Of a stretch of DNA of 57,109 nucleotides, positions 8,230 through 15,675 are shown piece after piece. The number at the start of each line of letters is the position of its first letter. Within the stretch, counting starts at the first letter, position 1. Below the pieces are notes generated by a model. That model saw nothing but the letters and a program-made list of their open reading frames with translations, was not told where the DNA came from and ran no database searches. The DNA is from a virus: IMG/VR virus record IMGVR_UViG_3300030419_005317, positions 25,318 to 82,426 of that record; one strand, given 5' to 3'. A program made the translations under genes and the position numbers.

Positions 8230-9192
8230 TTAATTTTTACAATCAGCAACGATGGAATTCATCTTTACCTTCAATTCTGACCAGTCCCATTCGCCAAAAC
8301 CATCTTCCATCATCATGCGTAAAAACTCTATCCTATTGAATTCACATTCAAATTCGCGTACAACATATTTGATTTTATCTTTTCCTTGATACGATAATTG
8401 CGGCAAATAAAGTTGCATCATTTTATAATTATGTTCGATCACATCTTTGCTCTCTGCAATGTTGTGGTAAAATTTTAACTTGCTCTCAAAATCATTGCAA
8501 TATTCGATGACATCTTCTGGCGTAAAGGAGTCCTCTTCTGCCAAAAATGGCAGTCGCTTCTTTATGCCCGACAAGCCCACGCCACGAACACCGGGCAAGT
8601 TGTCAGAAGAATCGCCAGCAATGGCTCTTGCCAGTGCCATGTTGTTTGGATGAATCCCGTAATCCTCAATAACCTTGTTTCTATTAAATATTTCATTTTT
8701 TGTTGGCCTATAAAGTATTGTTCTATCATTACATAGTTGGAGAAAATCTCTATCGTTAGATACTATAACCTTCTCCCAATCATGATAATCCGGCAATTGA
8801 ACTGCGTATGATATTACATCATCAGCCTCAGTTTCAGGAATCAGGACTTGCATGATTGGGAGACAATTAAGATACTCAAACAATCTAGTCTGTTGCCATA
8901 TCTTATTTTCCAATTCCTCGGCTTCTGTGAGGTTCCTGACCGCCCTATTTAATCTAATGGGGCTACGGCCGGCCTTGTAATTTTTATCCATTATTTTGCG
9001 CTTTTTTGAGCCATTTGGGCCATCCCACGCAATTAGAACTCTATCGGGCTTTATCTCCCTAATTAGCTTCTGTAAAATTTTTAAAAACCCCTTAACTCCG
9101 CCAATTGGCTGGCCATTGGTGGATAAGCTTGGATCTACGATATATGCGCGCAAATACGCATTTAAGCCATCTATTATTAATAATCTCTTCAT
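8230..9192 (-). CDS. 5'-3' exonuclease (PolA N-terminal / FEN-like)
   Basis: A 320-residue structure-specific 5' nuclease that removes RNA primers and flaps. The metal-binding carboxylates are in place: LLIIDGLNAYLRAY at the N-terminus, VLIAWDGPNGSKKR, PETEADDVISYAV, IVSNDRDFLQL and GDSSDNLPGVRGVGLSGIKK, the last also carrying the helix-hairpin-helix. Length is typical for the stand-alone form. In bacteria this domain is joined to DNA polymerase I; here it stands apart from the family A polymerase at 13.1-14.3 kb, which has no nuclease domain recognisable by motif. The ATG overlaps the uvdE stop by four bases. Confidence 0.95.
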   Translation of the reverse strand: MKRLLIIDGLNAYLRAYIVDPSLSTNGQPIGGVKGFLKILQKLIREIKPDRVLIAWDGPNGSKKRKIMDKNYKAGRSPIRLNRAVRNLTEAEELENKIWQQTRLFEYLNCLPIMQVLIPETEADDVISYAVQLPDYHDWEKVIVSNDRDFLQLCNDRTILYRPTKNEIFNRNKVIEDYGIHPNNMALARAIAGDSSDNLPGVRGVGLSGIKKRLPFLAEEDSFTPEDVIEYCNDFESKLKFYHNIAESKDVIEHNYKMMQLYLPQLSYQGKDKIKYVVREFECEFNRIEFLRMMMEDGFGEWDWSELKVKMNSIVADCKN

Positions 9193-10124
9193 TTTGCTGC
9201 ACTTTGTTGTTTTAGTGTATCGCGATATCCCAATAGTGCCAGTTCCTTGTGTTTGGCCTCGATCATAATATCAAATTCGTTGCCGTAGTCATTAAGAGTG
9301 TTGTACACCATATCTGAATGTGCTTGCGGTTTGATTTTGGGATTGTTGTGTTCAAGTGAGCGCGATTCTGCATAGTGTACAACTGGCTTGATATCACCCC
9401 ACGTGGATAGCGCTAGTTCTAGTGCCTCTTGTTCGGACTGATCACCGGGATGCAACATGTGATGGTGGTAATCAAACACAATAGGTATACCAATACGCTT
9501 GTATACTCCGTCATATAATTCCTGAGTACAATACAAAGAGGTCTTGTCGTCATTTTCCACAGTAAGGCGAGAGCGGACTGACTCCGGCAAGCGTTCAAAG
9601 TTGCGGCAAAAGTTATCAAGCGCAAAAGGTTTATCACCATATGCGGCGCCGACATGAATATTAAGCTTGGCATACGGTGTGCGAGGCAAACCAATAAGAT
9701 CAAACAAATCAGCATGCACGGTCAAGTCGGTTTTAGTAAGCTCAAATACGCGCTCTTTTGGTGATGCTAGCTTGTTGAATGGGCCGGGGTGAGAGGTGAG
9801 GCGCATGTCATGCTGCCGAGCAAAGTTGCCGGCTGACAGGGCAGCGGCATGAATAGCGCCAAAATTAGGCATGTCCTGTAAATCGTATTCGCTAGCCCAT
9901 GGAATGATATCTGATGATAGGCGATAAAAATAGATATCGTTCTCTAGATTCCACTCCAAGATTTTGCGCAGATCGCGCAGGTTTTGTAACGCCAATTCAG
10001 AAGCATACTCAATGCCGCGATCTTTGAATGTGCGCTTAATCATGCTACGATTAGTTGTGATACGCTGCGATTTAGGCAGCGATGAAAAGCCCATGTTGAT
10101 ACAGGCATAGCCCAAGTGATTCAT
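9189..10124 (-). CDS. uvsE: UV damage endonuclease UvdE/UvsE
   Basis: A TIM-barrel enzyme of 311 residues that nicks DNA 5' of pyrimidine dimers and other lesions. The family N-terminus LGYACINMGF is intact, followed by NLRDLRKILEWNLENDIYFYRLSSDIIPWASE, LTSHPGPFNKLASP, LNIHVGAAYGDK, RLTVENDDKTS, PIVFDYHHHMLHPG and VVHYAESRS, which carry the histidines, glutamates and aspartates of the three-metal site. The protein looks complete. It has its own consensus promoter and AGGAGG before the ATG, so it may be expressed early and strongly. T4 uses an unrelated enzyme (DenV) for the same task. The likely benefit is repair of sunlight damage after infection. Confidence 0.95.
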   Translation of the reverse strand: MNHLGYACINMGFSSLPKSQRITTNRSMIKRTFKDRGIEYASELALQNLRDLRKILEWNLENDIYFYRLSSDIIPWASEYDLQDMPNFGAIHAAALSAGNFARQHDMRLTSHPGPFNKLASPKERVFELTKTDLTVHADLFDLIGLPRTPYAKLNIHVGAAYGDKPFALDNFCRNFERLPESVRSRLTVENDDKTSLYCTQELYDGVYKRIGIPIVFDYHHHMLHPGDQSEQEALELALSTWGDIKPVVHYAESRSLEHNNPKIKPQAHSDMVYNTLNDYGNEFDIMIEAKHKELALLGYRDTLKQQSAAK

Positions 10125-10150
10125 AAAGCCCTCCTACAAGCTTATATATT

Positions 10151-10179
10151 ATTATAACGCCAACCGGTGGCCCTGTCAA
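10151..10179 (-). promoter_or_regulatory. Sigma70-type promoter before uvsE
   Basis: TTGACA (10174-10179) overlaps the last codons of the uvsX-like gene; after exactly 17 bases comes TATAAT (10151-10156). Both hexamers and the spacing are ideal. The uvsE start codon follows 26 bases beyond the -10 box, with GTAGGAGGG before it. Confidence 0.92.
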
Positions 10180-11330
10180 GCACTTTGTGGTGTTTCTTCG
10201 GAATTGGCCTTTTCGTCTGGTTCGTAAAAATCAGAAGCACTGCCCTCGCGCCGTTTAAACTTTAATACCACCTCTTCGTCCATAATGTCAAGTATTCGCT
10301 GCTTAAAGTTTTCATCACCAAGAATCATCTCTGCCCACTTAGAGGGTTGAAATTTCTTTTCTGTTCCGTCATCCATATGGAGTGTATACCATGCGCCTGC
10401 CGAAGTCAGATGCTTGGAGCCCTTGACGGCATCGAACCAGCTTTCTTCATCAAGGATGCGTACATCATCAGACCACATAATGCGGAAATTGCAATTGCGG
10501 CCGGCGGTACCAAATCTAGATTTTTCAATCTTCGCCTTAACCTCGGATCCAATCCGAAATCCGTTATCGTCCGTAATAAAGGATGCCTTAGCTTTGCGGC
10601 CAGTCAGCCAAACTCTAAGAGAATAAGCATAATGCATCGCTTTTCCGCCGGGAGTCATATATGGCGTCGTCATCGCTTCGATTCTAGCCATTGGGCCTTG
10701 TGGGATGTTTGTCTTAAGCTGATTCAAGACCAAAAATGTAGACTGAGTGTCGGCAATTGGTACCGTAAGCTTTGACATGCCCTTGGCTAAAATTCTAGCC
10801 TTTACAGCCATTGAAGACTGCGGATTAAAATCGCCTTCAACATCGGAGACACTCGGCGTTAACGCTAGTGAATCCCAGATAAACAGCATTTGATTTTCAT
10901 TACTTCCGAGCAGGTCTTCAATCGTCTCCAGCACAAACTCGACTGAGACTGCCTGAACATATAGTAGACTATTAAGATCGCAGCCGGCGCGCTCAAGGAA
11001 GGCGGGATCAATAGCAGATTCTGAATCAAAGTAAATTATGTCCATACCCATCTGCTGTGCATTGGCTGCAATCTGCGCAGCCATATATGATTTTCCGGTG
11101 GCTTCTAGCCCGGCAATCTCTGTTACTTTGCCGACCGGAATTCCGGCGCGTCGGCCGCGGCAGATGATTGAATCAAGCCACCTTGATCCGGTTGGAATCC
11201 ACTGTTTGACTTCCGTTGGATTCTCGTCTGTAAGATCGTGGGCGACGTTTTGGCCCGCTTTTTTATTGATAAGCTTGCGCATATCGCCAATAGACAGCTT
11301 TCCTGCCTTAAGTTTTTTAACTCTTGCCAC
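10176..11330 (-). CDS. uvsX: UvsX/RecA-like recombinase
   Basis: ATP-dependent strand-exchange protein of 384 residues, close in size to T4 UvsX. The core shows Walker A GLEATGKS at 74-81, DIIYFDSESAIDPAFLERAG after it, Walker B MLFIWDSLA around 147-155, and FLVLNQLKTNIPQGP followed by TPYMTPGGKAMHY, the RecA/UvsX DNA-binding loop and the GGK(A)-type motif. The C-terminal tail is acidic (EPDEKANSEETPQSA). The start is a GTG at 11330, supported by AGGAGG six bases upstream. It follows the gp32-like gene by 73 bases, the classic pairing, since UvsX must displace the single-strand binding protein. A UvsY-type mediator is not recognisable here. Confidence 0.93.
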   Translation of the reverse strand: MARVKKLKAGKLSIGDMRKLINKKAGQNVAHDLTDENPTEVKQWIPTGSRWLDSIICRGRRAGIPVGKVTEIAGLEATGKSYMAAQIAANAQQMGMDIIYFDSESAIDPAFLERAGCDLNSLLYVQAVSVEFVLETIEDLLGSNENQMLFIWDSLALTPSVSDVEGDFNPQSSMAVKARILAKGMSKLTVPIADTQSTFLVLNQLKTNIPQGPMARIEAMTTPYMTPGGKAMHYAYSLRVWLTGRKAKASFITDDNGFRIGSEVKAKIEKSRFGTAGRNCNFRIMWSDDVRILDEESWFDAVKGSKHLTSAGAWYTLHMDDGTEKKFQPSKWAEMILGDENFKQRILDIMDEEVVLKFKRREGSASDFYEPDEKANSEETPQSA

Positions 11331-11403
11331 GTAAACCTCCTAGTTAAAGTGTTAGATAATGTGAGACACCTATTACCCCGTGCCTCCCTGCGGGCCAGCA
11401 GTA

Positions 11404-12168
11404 TTAACCGCTCAGCAGTTCGTCAAACGCTGCGTCAACACTACTCTTTTCATTAGCGCTGTACTTGGCAGTCTCGCTTGATCTTGCCTCTGCACCGGAA
11501 TCGCCAGATAGGAACGCATCTAAAATCTGGTCGATTTCCTCTGGAGAGGAGCGCTTAAACAATCCCATAATATCCGGGATTGTCTCTAGGAGGGCAGGAA
11601 CGCGCTCTGCATCATCCAGTAGCGGGGAAGACGATCGCTTCATTTTCATACTGGTCTGGGGATAGGCTCCCGGGCGTGTTGGCTTGGAATACGTCACAAC
11701 AATATCTGTACCCTCTGTGGTGTCCGTAATATCCCCATATTCTGGATCAAGTACGTATCCCAGCAACAGCTCGTAAGCCTTCTTTCCGTATCCATATACC
11801 CTTGCAGACTCTTCTTGATCGCGCACAACGACCGGTGAAAAGTATCGCGCCCGGACAAACAGCGACTTAGCGAGCTTCTTGCTCTCATCGTCGTTTTGAT
11901 CAACGCCTTCGCGCCAAAGTTGCGATGCAAAATCACAGATTGGACAGCGTTCGCCAAAGTTTCGCTTTGGACACAGCAGGCCTCCCTTGTGATCTGGTAC
12001 GTTGTAGTGAAAATATGCTTCCTTGAAAGGATCGCCATCTTCGGTTGGCAGGATACGGATAACCGTTTCTCCATCATCAGGGCGCCACCATACGTCGTCG
12101 CCCTTTTTCTCAAATTCACCCCGAAGGGATGAAAGTTTTTGCTTCATTAGCTCCATGTTAATTGACAT
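11404..12168 (-). CDS. gp32-like single-stranded DNA-binding protein
   Basis: A 254-residue protein that coats single-stranded DNA during replication and recombination. It has the T4 gp32 layout: a basic N-terminal segment (MELMKQKLSSLRGEFEKKGDD), an OB-fold core opening with WWRPDDGETVIRILPTEDGDPF, a zinc site with C66, C75 and C78 in CPKRNFGERCPIC plus a nearby histidine (gp32 uses one His and three Cys), and a long low-complexity C-terminal tail rich in serine and acid that would recruit partners. AAGGAG stands before the ATG. A perfect consensus promoter lies 79 bases upstream with an AT-rich leader of about 70 bases that could allow translational control, though no pseudoknot is obvious to me. 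Confidence 0.92.
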   Translation of the reverse strand: MSINMELMKQKLSSLRGEFEKKGDDVWWRPDDGETVIRILPTEDGDPFKEAYFHYNVPDHKGGLLCPKRNFGERCPICDFASQLWREGVDQNDDESKKLAKSLFVRARYFSPVVVRDQEESARVYGYGKKAYELLLGYVLDPEYGDITDTTEGTDIVVTYSKPTRPGAYPQTSMKMKRSSSPLLDDAERVPALLETIPDIMGLFKRSSPEEIDQILDAFLSGDSGAEARSSETAKYSANEKSSVDAAFDELLSG

Positions 12169-12246
12169 TTATTTTCTCCTTTTGTCGTTTTGTGCTCAGT
12201 TTTTGCACTATAGTATGTCAAGCAAATATCCTCGACATCTAAAATT

Positions 12247-12275
12247 ATTATAACCTACTTGGCTTGAATTGTCAA
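12247..12275 (-). promoter_or_regulatory. Sigma70-type promoter before the gp32-like gene
   Basis: TTGACA (12270-12275) and TATAAT (12247-12252) are separated by 17 bases on the minus strand, immediately after the stop of the tubulin-like gene. A second TTGACA lies downstream at 12216-12221 with TATAGT at 12208-12213; that pair is too close to form a promoter and may be an operator or chance. Confidence 0.93.
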
Positions 12276-12278
12276 GAA

Positions 12279-13118
12279 TTAATTTGGCTGAATAACGTGA
12301 GTCAAAAATTCACAGTACGCAATGTCATAGTCATAATTTGTTGCGTACACCGCGTAGGAAACATCAATGTCTCCATTCTCTGATTTCTCTCTCATGCTTT
12401 CAATTATTCTTGAATACAATTCGCTGTCCGTTTTTAATCTCTCTTTGTTTATACCAATATAATATCTTTTTTGCGTTACGTTGTCAAGTGGAAAAAACAT
12501 TTTTTCTTCAAAATTTTCCATAGACAAGTTGCCAAAAGTTTTAATTCGTGATATTTCTGCTGCCTCTTTTATTTTTCCTATTGCCGGCTGATCGTTGTGA
12601 AATACATTAATCATGTGCAATGTGGAAACTATTGACTGATTAATTGTGGGCCAGTAATCCATGATTGGAATTTGCCCAATTGTATTTTCATATTCGTAAT
12701 TATTAATTATGTTAAAGCTTTTGAAAAGGCCCGATCTTGCATATTCTTGCATAATACTATAAGTTGCTTTTGATTGCATTTTTTGCATCGACGTCAACAT
12801 CGCATCCTCTGGCTTTAGATAAAATACATGAATTTCTTTTTCTCTAAACTGCTGTAGTATCGCCAAAGAGGCGTTAATAGATCTGCCGTCGCCGGCGGCA
12901 AAATAATAAACTATATCATCCATGTCCTTACATGCTTTTCGTAGATCCGGGGCGCTTTCTTCGATTTTCTCTGGCGCGATGATATCCGGCACCCAGCGAT
13001 AGTCATTCTCGCACATTGGGTCAATATCGCCTATTTTATAAATACTGTACTGCGGAAACTGACTGAAGTGTTCGGCTATATTGATTCCTGCCGTGCCGGT
13101 ACCAATCACGCTAATCAT
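12279..13118 (-). CDS. Divergent tubulin/FtsZ-like protein (GTP site degenerate)
   Basis: A 279-residue protein whose N-terminal 180 residues follow the FtsZ/tubulin nucleotide-binding fold. It starts ISVIGTGTAGINIAEHF (T1-like loop at residues 5-11), then a strand and helix, DDIVYYFAAGDGRSINASLAILQQF (T4-like loop at 74-80, where FtsZ has GGGTGTG), EIHVFYLKPEDAMLTSMQKMQSKA (T5/T6 region) and FKSFNIINNYEY, where FtsZ has its IPN strand. The signature loop is reduced to AAGDGRS, so GTP hydrolysis is doubtful. A Rossmann dehydrogenase is the main alternative because of the N-terminal GTGTAG. The gene overlaps the family A polymerase by ATGA. A second, better conserved member lies at 45.6-46.6 kb. 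Confidence 0.6.
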   Translation of the reverse strand: MISVIGTGTAGINIAEHFSQFPQYSIYKIGDIDPMCENDYRWVPDIIAPEKIEESAPDLRKACKDMDDIVYYFAAGDGRSINASLAILQQFREKEIHVFYLKPEDAMLTSMQKMQSKATYSIMQEYARSGLFKSFNIINNYEYENTIGQIPIMDYWPTINQSIVSTLHMINVFHNDQPAIGKIKEAAEISRIKTFGNLSMENFEEKMFFPLDNVTQKRYYIGINKERLKTDSELYSRIIESMREKSENGDIDVSYAVYATNYDYDIAYCEFLTHVIQPN

Positions 13119-14299
13119 AGATTTAACTCCCTCATGTCTCCAAGATTTTTGCCCACTCGAATGTTTGTTAAAAATTTTCCGAGCTTATTATTTGAAAACA
13201 TCTCGTTTATTTCTGGCACTAGATGCCTTTCGCTATCTGATAAATCAATTATCAATTCGTCGTGAATCGAAAATGCGATTCTTGACTTCTTATCTTTTAA
13301 GTATTTAAATATCTCGATCATGCGCTCGGATATCGTGTCAGCGCATGTGCTCTGTAGACAATAGTTTAGTGCTTTGCCGCGGTCGACCTTTATTTCTCTA
13401 TCGTATTCTGTTTTCAGTTCGCCTTCGTGCCAGTAACTATCCAAAATCTTATCGCGATCATAGAGGTCAGAGATAATTTCACTGGAATTGGGGTTATACA
13501 GCCATGCAAAAAATTTCTTCTTTGCCTCGTCGCGACCGATCTCGTTGTTAAATAGGTTTTTAACATTCCAGTCATGAATATCGTAATCAGGCTGTTCTTC
13601 TCCTAACAGCGATAACAGTGTTCTAATTTCAGCCCCATTGTAGTCCAAAGCTAAAAACCACTCATTATGCGGCTGGATAATTGCACGCAGTTCTTTTGGC
13701 ATCGTCAGAAGCGGAAAAGATCCGGGCTCAGTTGTAAATCTGCCAGTAATTGTGCCAAACATATTTAATCGGCAATACCTATCGTGCTTTTTTAGATTTT
13801 GTGCGTATGAGCGCGTCCTTGTAGAAACCAGCAGCTTGCGAATATTAGAAAAATCAATTTTTAACTCTTGGTGCCTTATCTCGTAAACCACCCTAGACAG
13901 ATCATTCAGAAAATCGTAATTTTTTGGCCTATCAAGCGTTTCTAAAACATGCTCGGTTATATTATTTCTTATTTCAAAGAATTCTTCCAAAAACGAATGA
14001 GGTATCAAGTCGTACACGCAATGCTCATTAAGAGATATTTTTGCTATATTGAAGCTTTTCAAATACGCCTCAAATCTACGTTTGGCGGCGCCCCAAGCGT
14101 CTTTTAAGTCTTCGGGGCAGACTTCTTCTAATTTATGACCACCACAATAAAGATTTGCATATTCTATCTCATGGCCATCTAGATATCCCGCATATTTCCA
14201 TGTTTTTGTCAAATTTGTAGGCAAGTTATCAAAATGTAATTTACCATCAGCATATATGCCAACACAATTTGTTTTATCGTCTATTGCTTGAAATAGCAA
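13115..14299 (-). CDS. Short family A DNA polymerase
   Basis: A 394-residue polymerase with the palm and fingers motifs of Pol I but no room for a 5' nuclease and no clear 3'-5' exonuclease (Pol I large fragment is about 600 residues). TITGRFTTEPGSFPLL at 183-198 is the TGR motif, LDYNGAEIRT at 218-227 is motif A with the first catalytic aspartate, RDEAKKKFFAWLYN at 256-269 is a degenerate motif B (R, K, F/Y retained), QSTCADTISERM is the following helix, and IHDEL at 345-349 is motif C. The start is a TTG at 14299, backed by AGGGGG; no nearby ATG fits. Its role beside DnaE could be gap filling, repair or primer replacement. Confidence 0.88.
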   Translation of the reverse strand: MLFQAIDDKTNCVGIYADGKLHFDNLPTNLTKTWKYAGYLDGHEIEYANLYCGGHKLEEVCPEDLKDAWGAAKRRFEAYLKSFNIAKISLNEHCVYDLIPHSFLEEFFEIRNNITEHVLETLDRPKNYDFLNDLSRVVYEIRHQELKIDFSNIRKLLVSTRTRSYAQNLKKHDRYCRLNMFGTITGRFTTEPGSFPLLTMPKELRAIIQPHNEWFLALDYNGAEIRTLLSLLGEEQPDYDIHDWNVKNLFNNEIGRDEAKKKFFAWLYNPNSSEIISDLYDRDKILDSYWHEGELKTEYDREIKVDRGKALNYCLQSTCADTISERMIEIFKYLKDKKSRIAFSIHDELIIDLSDSERHLVPEINEMFSNNKLGKFLTNIRVGKNLGDMRELNL

Positions 14300-14307
14300 A
14301 TTTCCCC

Positions 14308-15648
14308 CTAATAATCGGTGCGACCGGTAACTTCTAATAAGTCAACGCCAACGTCAGCGCTTTCTATGGTTGTTGCCTCTGTTGTGACGATCTCTCGCTC
14401 TGCCGCCTCGTCGCCAAGGGCGTCCACGCGCTCCAAGAATTGATGCATTGAGCCGGTCTCATCTGAGAGATCTGCCATTGTTGTCTCCATAAAAGATAGT
14501 ATATCACGCATATAATAGCTGTCAAGCATATTTGATAAATTTCTATAAACATGCTCAAATCTGGTTGGGCTAAGTGCACTATCGGACTCTATATTTCGAA
14601 TTTTAAAATATAACCTAAACCAATACTTCTCCGGATATTTAATCATAACCTCTTCCGTTGATATTGGCTTTGGTACTATTGCCTTGATCATGGTCGTACC
14701 ATCTTTGCACTCAACAGGCTTTGGCTCGTAAGGAAAGGCCTGAACATAAGAGTTGTAGTATCCAATTATTGTTCTCTTAAACAATTCATAGTCTTCTACT
14801 GCGGTCAGGTCATAATATTTACTGAACACTTGATCTGTTTCTGTTATACCATGCTGCTCCATGTATTTCATCATCCCCGGGGAGCCAATATCCGCCTGCA
14901 ATCTCCACGGCGCATCGAGGTCCACGAAAAAGCCGTGATTTAAGGCGTTGTTCAAATAAAACTCAAAGTTTGGACTCGCGACAAACTTATCATATTTTCC
15001 TTGATCGTAATCATATTTAATGTTGGCAATATCGATCATCAGACCACTAGTGTGTTGTGGGCAAAATCTGCTTTTCATAAATCCGGACTTTGTGAATGGA
15101 ATTCGACCGACCGCATATTCCAATAATTTTTGCAAAAACACTATAAATTCATCAAAGTTCTCGATCCTAGAATTATGCTTGGTTATATGTTGTTTAACCG
15201 AATCATAAACCATTCTTCTGTGTTGTTCATACAGCGAATCTGCGCTTATATAGCCCTTATACGCAGTTATTCCGCTCAAGTAATCCTGATCTTCCTTAAG
15301 GTTGCCTTTGATGACGTTTTTATTGTGCACATTTAAGAAATCCTCAAAAGCGTCAGCCACAAAATTAATTACCCGAATGGCCTGACCCCCGGATGGTCCT
15401 GTGGATATCATTCTCAATGTTTCATCGGGGGTGTCCGTCCTTTCTTTGTTTAAATCCATGGGTAGGTGACTTCTACTTATTCTACCATACATCGTATACT
15501 CAAACAAGTTAAATCTTAAGTAATTTGGATATTTTTCTGATAAGTATCGGTTTTCTTCTTCGGTGCGATATTTGAGTCTTTGCACGAACAGTTCTCTGGT
15601 GTTCGATAAGCTATTGCTGCCTTTGAACTTTTTTTCGTCGTCTGCCAT
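14308..15648 (-). CDS. Hypothetical protein
   Basis: A 446-residue protein that I do not recognise. It begins with a charged, disordered-looking segment (MADDEKKFKGSNSLSNT), then a long mixed helical region with many aromatic residues (FNLFEYTMYGRISR, FEFYLNNALNHGFFVDLDAPWRL, YYDLTAVEDYELFKRTIIGYYNSYV), and ends in a 50-residue acidic tail. There is no membrane segment, coiled coil or nucleotide-binding motif. It lies between the last baseplate gene and the family A polymerase, with GGGGGTGATG before the ATG, so it is either the last virion gene or a bridge to the replication block. The aromatic-rich character slightly favours a structural role. Confidence 0.6.
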   Translation of the reverse strand: MADDEKKFKGSNSLSNTRELFVQRLKYRTEEENRYLSEKYPNYLRFNLFEYTMYGRISRSHLPMDLNKERTDTPDETLRMISTGPSGGQAIRVINFVADAFEDFLNVHNKNVIKGNLKEDQDYLSGITAYKGYISADSLYEQHRRMVYDSVKQHITKHNSRIENFDEFIVFLQKLLEYAVGRIPFTKSGFMKSRFCPQHTSGLMIDIANIKYDYDQGKYDKFVASPNFEFYLNNALNHGFFVDLDAPWRLQADIGSPGMMKYMEQHGITETDQVFSKYYDLTAVEDYELFKRTIIGYYNSYVQAFPYEPKPVECKDGTTMIKAIVPKPISTEEVMIKYPEKYWFRLYFKIRNIESDSALSPTRFEHVYRNLSNMLDSYYMRDILSFMETTMADLSDETGSMHQFLERVDALGDEAAEREIVTTEATTIESADVGVDLLEVTGRTDY

Positions 15649-15675
15649 TTTTTACATCACCCCCTGTTGTACTAA

